From DATBAX01 sp963723765 (GTDB lineage: Bacteria; Acidobacteriota; Terriglobia; Terriglobales; Acidobacteriaceae): a stretch of DNA of 64,000 bases. Positions 1-8,369 of this stretch are shown piece after piece. The notes under the pieces are model-generated. The model saw nothing but the letters and a program-made list of their open reading frames with translations. It ran no database searches and had not been told where the DNA came from. Each line of letters opens with the position of its first letter. Position 1 is the first letter of the stretch. Both the position numbers and the translations under genes were made by a program. The DNA lies in contig CAVRSD010000010.1 in NCBI GenBank assembly GCA_963723765.1, positions 203,347 through 267,346 on the forward strand. Direction: 5' to 3'.

Positions 1-761
1 CTGGCGGGATGATCGGAGCGACCGGCAATTTTTCCAAGCTGAGTTATCCCGACCAGTCACAGGCATCAGGCCTTTTCGGTTCGACGGCAGCCGGTGGAAG
101 CGTTTTCTATACCCATCGCCTGTCCGGGAAGCATTACATTGGGGCTACTTACCAATATCAGAAATATGTGACCAATTCAGAGGGTGCTTCGGTTCTCCCT
201 GTGCCGGCAACGCAGGCGCAGAGCTTGATGCTCTTTTATACCCTCTATTTACAGCGTACGATTTCATTTTCCCTCTTTGGGGGGCCGCAATATTCGGATA
301 CCAGCAGCGTGTCGCTTCTTGGGAGCCAGATATTTCCCGAAGTGCGTTCCTGGTCGCCCGGTGGCGGCGGCAGTGTGAACTGGCAGGGACAACACAACAG
401 CCTGGGCGCCAGCTATTCGCGGAAAGTCAGCGATGGCGGCGGACTGCAAGGCGCGGTCAGCTACAACGGCGCAGATGCCTCGGTTCGCCATCAATTTACT
501 ACGACTTTGAGCGGCACACTCGGTGGGGACTATTCGGTGAATAAACTTCTGGATCCAGCCGCTGCGCTCGACAACACCGGCGGCCACTCGATTTCGGGCA
601 CCGCTACCGTGCAGCGCACCTTCGGGGAGCATTTCAACCTGACGGCAGGGTATTTGAGAGTGCATCAAAGTTATGACATACCCGCGCTACAGGTTGTGCC
701 AAACCGGGACCGAGTCTGGCTGTCCATCGCATATCAATTTCAGCGGCCCCTGGGAAGATAA
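1..761 (+). CDS. Outer-membrane beta-barrel protein, EPS-associated (5' end outside window)
   Basis: The open frame enters from the left edge (GGC GGG precede the first ATG at 9), so the N-terminus is missing. The visible 250 residues are alternating polar/aromatic strands separated by short Gly/Ser/Asn turns, with no globular enzyme motif. That is the pattern of a transmembrane beta-barrel. Its place directly before a chain-length determinant and the XrtA-type ATPase fits the outer-membrane protein family regularly found in exosortase EPS loci (TIGR03016-like). This is an inference from context plus strand pattern; the protein may anchor or guide polysaccharide export. The C-terminus does not end in the usual aromatic residue. 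A 39-bp gap separates it from the next gene, so they are probably cotranscribed. Confidence 0.6.
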   Translation, partial: GGMIGATGNFSKLSYPDQSQASGLFGSTAAGGSVFYTHRLSGKHYIGATYQYQKYVTNSEGASVLPVPATQAQSLMLFYTLYLQRTISFSLFGGPQYSDTSSVSLLGSQIFPEVRSWSPGGGGSVNWQGQHNSLGASYSRKVSDGGGLQGAVSYNGADASVRHQFTTTLSGTLGGDYSVNKLLDPAAALDNTGGHSISGTATVQRTFGEHFNLTAGYLRVHQSYDIPALQVVPNRDRVWLSIAYQFQRPLGR

Positions 762-800
762 GTCAGCAAGATTAAGATAGTAGGACGATAAGAAAACACC

Positions 801-2393
801 ATGGTGGAAGATTTCGAAGAGAAAAGTTCGGAAGGGTTCAGTCTGCAGCAGCTCGCGGGGATCATTCGCCGTCGCCGCTGGCACTTTCTGATTCCGCTGT
901 TTTTTGGATGGCTGGTGGTGTGGGGTGCAAGTTGGGTGCTGCCCTCGGTTTATAAGTCGGGGACCACGATCATTGTCGAACAACCGACGGTGTCGAAAGA
1001 CCTGGTGCCTTCGAACGTAAACGACAATCTGCAAGACCGCCTGCAGAGCATAACCCAGCAGATTCTAAGCCGCACCCGGCTGGTGCACATCATTGATGAG
1101 TTCAATCTTTATACCAGGGAACGCGCCCGCCTTACCCCCGATGAACTGGTAGATCGCATGCGCAAGGATATTGAAATCGAGTTGGTGCGTGCCCCTGGCA
1201 GTGACCAACTGCTTTCCTTCAACATATCTTTTTCATCGCGTGATCCGCAGATCGCCCAACAGGTGACCAGCGAACTCACCAATCTGTTCATCAATGAAAA
1301 CACGGAGTTGCAGACCCAGCAATCGAAAGACACCACCAAATTTTTCGAAAGCCAATTGGATGATGCCAAGAAAAGCCTGAGCGAACAGGAAGAAAAGATC
1401 CGTGTGTTCAAAGACCAGCATACATCCGATCTGCCCAGTCAGCTGCAAAGCAATCTTGCGATTCTGAGCGGTCTGCAGAATCAGTTGCAGGCCGAACAAG
1501 ACAATCTGGACCGCGCCCGGCAGCAAACCGTCTACTATCAGTCTTTGATCGGGCAGTATCGCGCATTGCAGAAATCTTCCAAGACTCCGAGTGGCGCTCC
1601 CATGGGGCTGCCGGCCATCGACCAGGAATTGGATAAGCTGAGAGCGCAGCTGGCGGATTTGAGCGCCCATTACACCCCTCAGCATCCCGATGTGCGGAAA
1701 CTGAAAGAGCAGATTGCCCAGACCGAAAAGATGAAGGCCCAACTGGCCGCCAGTCTGGCAGCCAACGCAGGGAATCCCCAGCCGGATAACAGTGCAGCCG
1801 CCTCCAATGGCGATCTGTCCCTGGCCCAACTGCAGAGCCAGTTACAAGCCAATCAGATAGAGATCACCAATCGGGAGCATTCGGTAACGGCTTTACAAGC
1901 CAAGATCGGCGAATATCAGGGACGATTGAACCAGGAACCGGTGCGTGAACAGCAATTGGCGGATTTGAGCCGCGGCTACGATCAATCGAAAGCGAATTAT
2001 GATGATCTCCTGAAGAAGAAGAACTCTTCGGCATTGGCCACCGATTTGACGGAGCGCCAGCAGGGAGAGCATTTTCAGATGATTGATCCTCCCAGCTTGC
2101 CCGTGAAACCTGATTTTCCGAATCGCATGAAATTGTGTGGAATTGGTCTGGGTATAGGAGTTGCCTTAGGGATCGTGTTTGCTGGCGGCACGGAATTCAT
2201 GGACGACCGTGTTCATAGCGAGAAAGAGTTCAAGGAACTGGTGCCGGTGGATGTCATCGCCGAGATCCCCGAGGTGGCAACCGCGGACGAACAAATACGG
2301 CAGCAGAGATCCAATCGGCTGGCTTGGATCATGGCCAGCGTAGTATTTCTGTCAATTTTGGCCGGAAGCGCATTAAGCTATCTTCGGGGTTAG
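801..2393 (+). CDS. Polysaccharide chain-length determinant (Wzz/GNVR family, XrtA-type)
   Basis: Inner-membrane protein that sets the length of the exported polysaccharide and partners a cytoplasmic tyrosine kinase. A cytoplasmic N-terminal tail with a basic patch (IIRRRRW) leads into membrane segment 1 at about residues 29-49. A long periplasmic coiled-coil region rich in Gln/Glu/Lys follows (about 165-400). The Pro-rich signature PSLPVKPDFPNRM stands just before a membrane segment at about 443-462, and a last hydrophobic helix lies at about 507-527. The 530-aa length is normal for the EPS-type (not O-antigen) members. No kinase domain is fused; the kinase is a separate gene two positions downstream. 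The start ATG follows an A-rich leader without a strong Shine-Dalgarno sequence. Confidence 0.9.
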   Translation: MVEDFEEKSSEGFSLQQLAGIIRRRRWHFLIPLFFGWLVVWGASWVLPSVYKSGTTIIVEQPTVSKDLVPSNVNDNLQDRLQSITQQILSRTRLVHIIDEFNLYTRERARLTPDELVDRMRKDIEIELVRAPGSDQLLSFNISFSSRDPQIAQQVTSELTNLFINENTELQTQQSKDTTKFFESQLDDAKKSLSEQEEKIRVFKDQHTSDLPSQLQSNLAILSGLQNQLQAEQDNLDRARQQTVYYQSLIGQYRALQKSSKTPSGAPMGLPAIDQELDKLRAQLADLSAHYTPQHPDVRKLKEQIAQTEKMKAQLAASLAANAGNPQPDNSAAASNGDLSLAQLQSQLQANQIEITNREHSVTALQAKIGEYQGRLNQEPVREQQLADLSRGYDQSKANYDDLLKKKNSSALATDLTERQQGEHFQMIDPPSLPVKPDFPNRMKLCGIGLGIGVALGIVFAGGTEFMDDRVHSEKEFKELVPVDVIAEIPEVATADEQIRQQRSNRLAWIMASVVFLSILAGSALSYLRG

Positions 2394-2404
2394 CTGGTAA
2401 ACCC

Positions 2405-3394
2405 ATGTACAAAGCTTTTTACAACCTGCAGCGAAATCCGTTCGAGATTAGCCCGGACCCGTCTTTTCTGTTTCCTACCAGAAGGCATAATGAAGCCCTC
2501 GCGGCGCTTTATTACGGAGTCCGGCGGCACAAAGGTTTCGTGGTCATGACCGGGGAAGTCGGCACGGGCAAGACATTGCTGGTACGGTGCCTTTTGCAAT
2601 TGCTCAATCGCAACGATGTGAGCTATGCCTATATTTTCAACAGCCGATTGTCTCCCCTCGAGTTTCTGCAATATGTCGCGGGAGATTTCGGACTTCCGAC
2701 GTCGGGTAAGAACAAGAGCGAATTGTTGATGGAGTTGAGCAATTACCTGATTGCGCGCCACCTCAAGAAGCTGACTACGGTGTTGGTGGTCGATGAAGCT
2801 CATCACGTTTCGACAGAAGTGCTCGAAGAAATCCGGCTTTTGACCAACCTGGAAACCACGCAGGAAAAGCTGCTGCAAATCCTGCTGGTCGGCCAGCCGG
2901 AACTCGACGAAAAGCTCGATTCCGTGGAATTGCGGCAGTTAAAGCAAAGAATCGCTCTGCGTTCCCAGCTCGAACATTTAAATCTCGACGAGACGAGCGG
3001 TTACATTCATCGTCGATTGGAGCTATCCGGCGCGACCCCGGAAGCTGCCAAGCTTTTGTTCCCCGAGCCGGCGATCGAGCGAGTCCACTTTCATTCTCGC
3101 GGCATTCCGCGCCTGATTAACACGATCTGTGAAAACGCCTTGATCACTGCGTTCGCTCAGAAATTGCAGGCGGTTTCCCCCGAAATCATCAATGACGTGG
3201 CGGTCGATTTCCGCTTGGGCGTGATGAGTCCGGAACCGTCGCAGCGCAATCCGAAAAAAGACAACAGTGAAGCTTTGGAAGCAGTGAAGACCTTGCTGAA
3301 TCTGCATGACTATCTTAAGAGAATGCGATCCAGCGAACTCGAGCCTGCCATATCGACAAGACCGGGAGCCAGCGAGCATGAGCCGTATATTTGA
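2405..3394 (+). CDS. ExeA-like AAA ATPase, XrtA/PEP-CTERM EPS-associated
   Basis: Cytoplasmic P-loop ATPase of the ExeA/GspA-like group that accompanies exosortase-type EPS clusters (TIGR03015-like). Opening residues MYKAFYNLQRNPFEISPDP match the family N-terminus, so ATG 2405 is chosen over an upstream in-frame start that would overlap the previous gene. Walker A is GEVGTGKT at residues 50-57; Walker B is VLVVDEAHH with Asp130-Glu131. Sensor-like RQLKQRIALR and a winged-helix-like tail (GIPRLINTICENAL) follow. The length of 329 aa is usual for the N-terminal ATPase without the periplasmic PG-binding extension of ExeA. It probably energises or organises export. It overlaps the next gene by 17 bp, implying translational coupling. 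Confidence 0.88.
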   Translation: MYKAFYNLQRNPFEISPDPSFLFPTRRHNEALAALYYGVRRHKGFVVMTGEVGTGKTLLVRCLLQLLNRNDVSYAYIFNSRLSPLEFLQYVAGDFGLPTSGKNKSELLMELSNYLIARHLKKLTTVLVVDEAHHVSTEVLEEIRLLTNLETTQEKLLQILLVGQPELDEKLDSVELRQLKQRIALRSQLEHLNLDETSGYIHRRLELSGATPEAAKLLFPEPAIERVHFHSRGIPRLINTICENALITAFAQKLQAVSPEIINDVAVDFRLGVMSPEPSQRNPKKDNSEALEAVKTLLNLHDYLKRMRSSELEPAISTRPGASEHEPYI

Positions 3395-4301
3395 AGCACT
3401 GACGAGATCCGAGGAAGAGCGCTCCGGTATTTCGTTTCCGGTGCCTCCAGCGTTGGCAACGGAACTCTTGCAGCGGGCCGAGCAGGCTTCGATGGGAGTC
3501 GTTGCTGCGGCGGCCAGTGCGCCGGCTACGGGCGAGCGGCCGGAGATCGGAGAAGCGGGCAGCATACCGATCACGGTTTTTCCGGGTAGCCGTTTAGTGT
3601 GCCTCAGCGACCAGGAAAGCCTGGCGGCGGAAAAATTTCGCTTTCTCAGCGTGCGCTTACGGCAGATCCAGCAAGCCCGTCCGCTGAAGAAGATCCTGAT
3701 TACCAGCACGATTCCGGAAGAAGGCAAGAGCATGGTTTCGGGCAATCTTGCGGCTGTATTGGCACGAAAAAAACAACAAAGAACACTATTATTGGAAGGC
3801 GATCTACGGCGTCCTGTATTAGGAGCGCGATTTGGCCTGGGCAAACTTTCAGGACTCACCGAGTGGCTGCAGGGCGAGTATCGACCGATGACCAGTATTT
3901 ACCGTCTGGATGGGGCTGGATTCTGGTTTCTGCCTGCCGGCCACCCAGCCGAAAACCCTTTAGAATTAATGCAGTCCGGGAAACTTTCGGGGCTAATTGA
4001 ACAGTTGACTAGGGCTTTTGATTGGATCATAATCGACTCTCCTCCAGTGCTCCCTTTGGCGGACACCAGCCTTTGGGCGCGTTTGGTAGATGGCGTGCTA
4101 TTAGTTGCTCGTGAAGGAGTAACCCAAAAACGCCAGTTGAAACGTGGCTTAGAAGCCTTGGATCAATCGAAATTACTTGGTATGGTATTAAACAGCAGTA
4201 CCAACAGCGACCACGAGAATTATTACCAGCGTTACAGTCCCGTGGCGTCAACACCGCAGAATAGTTCGCAGGCAGACCCCCCATCTTCTTCGAACCGGTA
4301 G
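3378..4301 (+). CDS. CpsD/CapB-type tyrosine kinase (BY-kinase), EPS regulator
   Basis: Cytoplasmic bacterial tyrosine autokinase that controls chain-length determinant activity. ATG 3378 gives MSRIFEALTRSEEER, the typical start of XrtA-associated kinases; the longer frame upstream runs inside the ATPase gene. An Ala-rich linker occupies about 30-70. The Walker A variant STIPEEGKS carries the lysine at residue 117, Walker A' is LLLEGDLRRP, and a further motif is IIIDSPPVLPLADT. The C-terminus has a short Tyr-containing tail (NYYQRY), weaker than the Tyr-rich cluster of Wzc/CpsD, so autophosphorylation capacity is plausible but reduced. It pairs with the separate transmembrane activator at 801-2393, as in Gram-positive CapA/CapB systems. 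Confidence 0.88.
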   Translation: MSRIFEALTRSEEERSGISFPVPPALATELLQRAEQASMGVVAAAASAPATGERPEIGEAGSIPITVFPGSRLVCLSDQESLAAEKFRFLSVRLRQIQQARPLKKILITSTIPEEGKSMVSGNLAAVLARKKQQRTLLLEGDLRRPVLGARFGLGKLSGLTEWLQGEYRPMTSIYRLDGAGFWFLPAGHPAENPLELMQSGKLSGLIEQLTRAFDWIIIDSPPVLPLADTSLWARLVDGVLLVAREGVTQKRQLKRGLEALDQSKLLGMVLNSSTNSDHENYYQRYSPVASTPQNSSQADPPSSSNR

Positions 4302-4363
4302 TTTCTGCTGTATCGATGTATCAGAGATAGACAGTCCCTCCCCAGACCGTCTTAGGAGCCATC

Positions 4364-5584
4364 ATGTCACAGCTCACAGACAATTTATTTGTTCTTGCTC
4401 CGCGCAAAAAAGAAGTTCGGGCAGAACCAGGAGAGGGAGTCGTGAATCCACGTCGTATGGGGCCAGGCAGTAGTTTTCCAGCTAGTGGGGTGCGGTCCGT
4501 GCCGGATCACGGGGTCATGGAAGAAGCATCTTTCCACAAAATGATTTCGCTCGAAAGAAAACGAACAGAGCGTTCCCGCAAGCCATTCCTGCTCATGCTT
4601 TTGGATTTGGGAACTCGCCTGCCTTCGGAGAAGAACGGGAAGGTGCTCGAGCAGATACTCGCAGCCCTGTCGCTGACGACCAGGGAAACGGACATCACCG
4701 GGTGGTATAGCGAAGGTTCGGTATTGGGCGTCATGTTCACGGAAATCAGCGTCGATGACAGTACCTCGAGTCTGAATACCATGGTGAACCGGGTCAGTGA
4801 AACTTTGCGAAGCAATTTGACCGCCCAGCAGTTCAATCAAATTACCATCAGCTTTCATCTGTATCCGGAGGAGTGGACGCACGAAATACCGGTGCGACAA
4901 AGCAACCCTACGCTCTATCCTGATTTATCCAAGCGGGATGAGTCCCGGAAACTGTTTTCAGTGTTAAAGCGAGCGATGGATGTGGCAGGGAGCGCGGTTG
5001 CACTTGCGCTGTTCTCGCCATTCTTTCTGGCCATTGCGGCGGTGATCAAGCTGACTTCTCCCGGCCCGATTTTTTTCCGGCAGAAACGGGTTGGCCAGTA
5101 TGGCGCCTCCTTCGTATTCCTGAAGTTTCGCTCCATGAACGTGAATAACGATCCCAGCGCCCACAAGAAATATGTCCAGCAGTTGATTGCAGGAAACGCG
5201 GACCGCAAGCCGTCAGACGGAAATGGCGAGGGAGTTTACAAAATCACCAACGACCCTCGTATCACCAAGATTGGAGCGTTTCTACGGCGCACCAGTCTGG
5301 ACGAAGTTCCACAGTTTATTAATGTCTTGCGCGGTGAGATGTCCTTGGTTGGACCGCGGCCGCCGATCGCCTACGAAGTGGAAGCTTACGATCTCTGGCA
5401 CCGGCGCCGGGTATTGGAAGCGAAACCCGGAATCACCGGTCTCTGGCAGGTGCATGGCCGAAGCCGCGTGACCTTCGACGAAATGGTACGTCTGGATTTG
5501 CATTATGCCAAAACCTGGTCGCCCTGGATGGATGTAAAAATCCTGTTCCGGACTCCGGGCGCGATGTTTGGTGGCGCACACTAG
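4364..5584 (+). CDS. Priming glycosyl-1-phosphate transferase with degenerate GGDEF-like N-terminus
   Basis: Transfers a sugar-1-phosphate from a nucleotide sugar to undecaprenyl phosphate, the first membrane step of EPS assembly. The C-terminal half (from about residue 200) is a bacterial sugar transferase domain: KRAMDVAGSAVALAL membrane hairpin, then FRQKRVG, KFRSM, RITKIGAFLRRTSLDE, QFINVLRGEMSLVGPRPP and KPGITGLWQVHGRS. Unlike the five-helix WbaP/WcaJ enzymes, the first 200 residues are soluble. Residues about 55-180 resemble a GGDEF fold in layout (RSRKPFLLMLLDLG at the start; YSEGSVLGVMF where a cyclase has YGGDEFAVLL), with the catalytic signature lost. A good Shine-Dalgarno (TAGGAG, 4352-4357) supports the start. 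The substrate sugar is unknown. Confidence 0.87.
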   Translation: MSQLTDNLFVLAPRKKEVRAEPGEGVVNPRRMGPGSSFPASGVRSVPDHGVMEEASFHKMISLERKRTERSRKPFLLMLLDLGTRLPSEKNGKVLEQILAALSLTTRETDITGWYSEGSVLGVMFTEISVDDSTSSLNTMVNRVSETLRSNLTAQQFNQITISFHLYPEEWTHEIPVRQSNPTLYPDLSKRDESRKLFSVLKRAMDVAGSAVALALFSPFFLAIAAVIKLTSPGPIFFRQKRVGQYGASFVFLKFRSMNVNNDPSAHKKYVQQLIAGNADRKPSDGNGEGVYKITNDPRITKIGAFLRRTSLDEVPQFINVLRGEMSLVGPRPPIAYEVEAYDLWHRRRVLEAKPGITGLWQVHGRSRVTFDEMVRLDLHYAKTWSPWMDVKILFRTPGAMFGGAH

Positions 5585-5715
5585 CCTAAAAGTTTTCGGC
5601 AGTTTTCTGGATAATTTAGATCTTTCAGCAGCAAACCCCTCCCGTTTGTTGTCGAGTGCTGTTCCAAACCACAAACCAATCCTAAGCAAATCAATCAGCC
5701 GTTGGCGGTGAAACT

Positions 5716-6717
5716 ATGGTTAAGTTTGGCGTTGTTGGATACGGGTATTGGGGGCCGAACGTGGTCAGAAATCTTGACCAGTTGGATGGGTCTCAGGTTG
5801 TGGCGGTTTGCGATAAGAGCCCCACGTCAAGGAAACGGATACAGAAAGCCCACCCCAATGTGAAGGTGACGGCGGAATCTTCCGAACTGATGTCCTCTAC
5901 GGAGATCGATGCCATCGCCGTGGTAACGCCGGTTTGGACCCACTACGAACTGGCCAAGGCGGCTCTCGAAAATGGCAAGCATGTTTTCGTCGAGAAACCA
6001 TTTACCAGCAACGCGGCCCAGGCCGAGGAACTTATCAATCTGGCGGAAAAGAAGAACCTGAAGATCATGGTCGATCACACCTTCCTGTTCACCGGGGCGG
6101 TGAAAAAGATCAGCCAACTGGTGGACGACGGCGCGCTCGGAAAGCTTTATTACTACGATTCCACGCGGGTGAATCTGGGACTCTTCCAGCACGATGTGAA
6201 CGTCGTGTGGGACCTGGCTCCGCATGATCTTTCCATTATTGATCATCTCATCAAGGAAACTCCGGAAGCGGTTTCGGCCACCGGACAGACTCACTTGAAC
6301 GGGCATGAAGATGTTGCCTTCATCACCATCTATTTTCCCAACCAGATCATCGCCCACATCAATGTGAATTGGCTGTCCCCGGTCAAAGTTCGTACCACGC
6401 TGATCGGGGGAGAGAAGAAGATGCTCGTATGGAACGATCTGGAACCCGACGAAAAGATCAAGATCTACGACAAAGGCGTGCACATCACAACCCGTCAGGG
6501 CTTGTACAACTTGCTGGTGAACTACCGCTCCGGCGATATGTGGTCTCCACAACTGGAGCAACTGGAAGCCCTGCGACAGGAACTGGGCTACTTCATTGAA
6601 TGCATTACCAATAATCAAACTCCCAGAAACGACGGTAAGGCCGGTCTTCGCGTTGTGAAGATGCTGGAAGCGGCCACCAAGTCGCTCGGCAAACGGGGAG
6701 AACTGGTTTACGTGTAA
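5716..6717 (+). CDS. Gfo/Idh/MocA NAD-dependent sugar dehydrogenase (WbpB/WlbA-like)
   Basis: Soluble oxidoreductase. The Rossmann signature GVVGYGYWGPNVVRN opens the protein; the family EKP motif (HVFVEKPFTSN) and the MVDHTFLF and VWDLAPHDLSIIDHL blocks follow. In the Wbp/Wlb pathway such enzymes oxidise C3 of UDP-N-acetylglucosaminuronate so that an aminotransferase and N-acetyltransferase can install a 3-acetamido group. The partner genes expected for this (hexapeptide N-acetyltransferase and DegT aminotransferase) are both present, but 18.5 kb downstream at 25281-27020, after the NRPS-PKS block. The length of 333 aa is normal. The family is certain; the exact substrate is inferred from partners. 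Confidence 0.85.
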   Translation: MVKFGVVGYGYWGPNVVRNLDQLDGSQVVAVCDKSPTSRKRIQKAHPNVKVTAESSELMSSTEIDAIAVVTPVWTHYELAKAALENGKHVFVEKPFTSNAAQAEELINLAEKKNLKIMVDHTFLFTGAVKKISQLVDDGALGKLYYYDSTRVNLGLFQHDVNVVWDLAPHDLSIIDHLIKETPEAVSATGQTHLNGHEDVAFITIYFPNQIIAHINVNWLSPVKVRTTLIGGEKKMLVWNDLEPDEKIKIYDKGVHITTRQGLYNLLVNYRSGDMWSPQLEQLEALRQELGYFIECITNNQTPRNDGKAGLRVVKMLEAATKSLGKRGELVYV

Positions 6718-6749
6718 CTAACTACAAGACTTTCTAAAACATTACCTCA

Positions 6750-8330
6750 ATGAGAGAACAGTTTTATCTTCGTCCCAATGTTGTGGTGGAACCGCTGGTA
6801 CACCACTGGTACGCGTGGTCGCACCTGATTGCTCCGGCCACCGCAGCGAGGAACGTCACCGAACGCCATCTGCGCATTATGGATTCGTTTTTGCAATCGC
6901 CGGCAGCGCATGCCGCGGCGGTCCAGAACCCCAAAATGTTGGGCGGCCCGTTCATGGATTTGCCTGCCGAACGTGCAAAGGACATTGAGAATCTGGCGGT
7001 TGAAATCCGGCAAGGCAATTTGGCGGAGCTTTCGCGGGCGATTTGCGAGTTGGATGCCATGCTGGCCCAGGCGAATGGTCATTCCCTTGAACAGTTATAC
7101 TCGCAAATTCCTGCTCCACTGCAAGGCTATGTGGAGCTGGTTTACGATCTACATAACAATCCTTCGTTTCGACTGATCGAACCTCTTCTATATAAGAGTC
7201 CTTATTACGACCCATCCTTGCAGACGCTCATGCTTTCGTTGATCAGTGAAGATGAACGTCCCTTTGTTTTGAGCACGCCACGCTTCAAAGAGAAGGGAAA
7301 TGTGCATCTCAAAATTTCCTTCGCCAGCAAAAAAGTCGATCAGTTATTTCGTCTGAAAGACCAACCGGCAACCTTCGCTCAAATCAAGAGCATGCTGGAT
7401 TTGGCGGATGAAGACGAGGAAGACTTTCGTTCGTTCCTCACGACCACGGCTCCGCAGCCTTACCCGAAGTACGAAGGCAAAGGCGCCCGTTGGCGTTATT
7501 TCGGACATGCCTGCATTCTGCTCGAAGCGGGCGGGTCCAGCATTCTGATGGATCCGGTGCTCAGCTACACCTACGAGAATAATATTTCTCGCTATACCTA
7601 CGAGGACCTGCCACCAGTGATTGATTGCGTTCTGATCACGCACAATCATCAGGATCATCTCCTCTTTGAAACCCTGCTGCAATTGCGGTCGCGAATTGGC
7701 ACTATCGTGGTTCCAAGGAACGCGGGCGGCTCGCTGCAGGACCCATCAATGAAGCAAATTCTAAAGAATTGTGGATTCAAGAATGTCGTGGAAGTGGAAG
7801 AGATGGAATACTTGCAGGTTGGTCCTCTGTCTCTTACTGCGCTTCCTTTTCTTGGAGAACACGGTGATCTGGATGTGCGTACGAAGATGGCTTACCTTGC
7901 CCGCGTGAATGGGCATTCGCTATTGTTCGCGGCTGACTCTTGCAATATCAGCCCCAAGATGTATGAGCATGTCCAAGCGGAAACAGGCGATGTGGATATT
8001 CTTTTCGTGGGGATGGAATGCGATGGGGCGCCAATGTCCTGGCTCTATGGTCCATTGTTTACCGAAAAACTGGAAAGAGGCAAAGATCAGTCGCGCCGGC
8101 TGGCGGGATCGAACTTCGAGCGGGCCAAAGGAATTGTCGATCAGTTCCATTGCAAGGAAGTCTATGTGTACGCCATGGGTCAGGAACCCTGGCTGAACTA
8201 TGTGATGAGCGTGAAATATACGGAGCAATCGAACCCGATCATTCAGTCAAACAAGCTCATTGAAAGTTGTCGTCAACAGGGCATGGTGGCGGAACGGCTC
8301 TTTGGCGAAAAAGAAATCCTGCTCGCATAA
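6750..8330 (+). CDS. CmlA-type diiron beta-hydroxylase acting on a carrier-protein-bound amino acid
   Basis: Has the two-part build of CmlA, the chloramphenicol-pathway diiron monooxygenase that hydroxylates the beta-carbon of an amino acid tethered to an NRPS. The N-terminal half (LRPNVVVEPLVHHWYAW, GYVELVYDLHNNPSFRL, RPFVLSTPR) is the family-specific domain absent from ordinary metallo-beta-lactamase-fold hydrolases. The C-terminal half is the MBL fold, with HNHQDH at residues 298-303, Glu370 in LGEHGD and Asp396 in FAADS. The spacing H298-E370-D396 equals, with a constant offset of 7, the ligand numbering I recall for CmlA (H305, E377, D403). The Glu that distinguishes diiron oxygenases from zinc hydrolases is therefore present. 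It lies 39 bp upstream of an A-PCP gene, its likely substrate carrier. Identity is by motif and layout, without alignment. Confidence 0.85.
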   Translation: MREQFYLRPNVVVEPLVHHWYAWSHLIAPATAARNVTERHLRIMDSFLQSPAAHAAAVQNPKMLGGPFMDLPAERAKDIENLAVEIRQGNLAELSRAICELDAMLAQANGHSLEQLYSQIPAPLQGYVELVYDLHNNPSFRLIEPLLYKSPYYDPSLQTLMLSLISEDERPFVLSTPRFKEKGNVHLKISFASKKVDQLFRLKDQPATFAQIKSMLDLADEDEEDFRSFLTTTAPQPYPKYEGKGARWRYFGHACILLEAGGSSILMDPVLSYTYENNISRYTYEDLPPVIDCVLITHNHQDHLLFETLLQLRSRIGTIVVPRNAGGSLQDPSMKQILKNCGFKNVVEVEEMEYLQVGPLSLTALPFLGEHGDLDVRTKMAYLARVNGHSLLFAADSCNISPKMYEHVQAETGDVDILFVGMECDGAPMSWLYGPLFTEKLERGKDQSRRLAGSNFERAKGIVDQFHCKEVYVYAMGQEPWLNYVMSVKYTEQSNPIIQSNKLIESCRQQGMVAERLFGEKEILLA

Positions 8331-8369
8331 GCATTCTTTACGTACTTCAAGCAAATCCAGACAACTCAC

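Noticed and set aside
3023..3859. Long minus-strand open frame
   Set aside because: It lies opposite the ATPase and kinase genes, has a random Arg/Ser-rich composition and no recognisable domain; it is a shadow frame like many others opposite real genes.
6750..8330. Ordinary MBL-fold hydrolase (UlaG-like or type II thioesterase-like)
   Set aside because: The long family-specific N-terminal half and the Glu370 ligand fit CmlA, not a zinc hydrolase.
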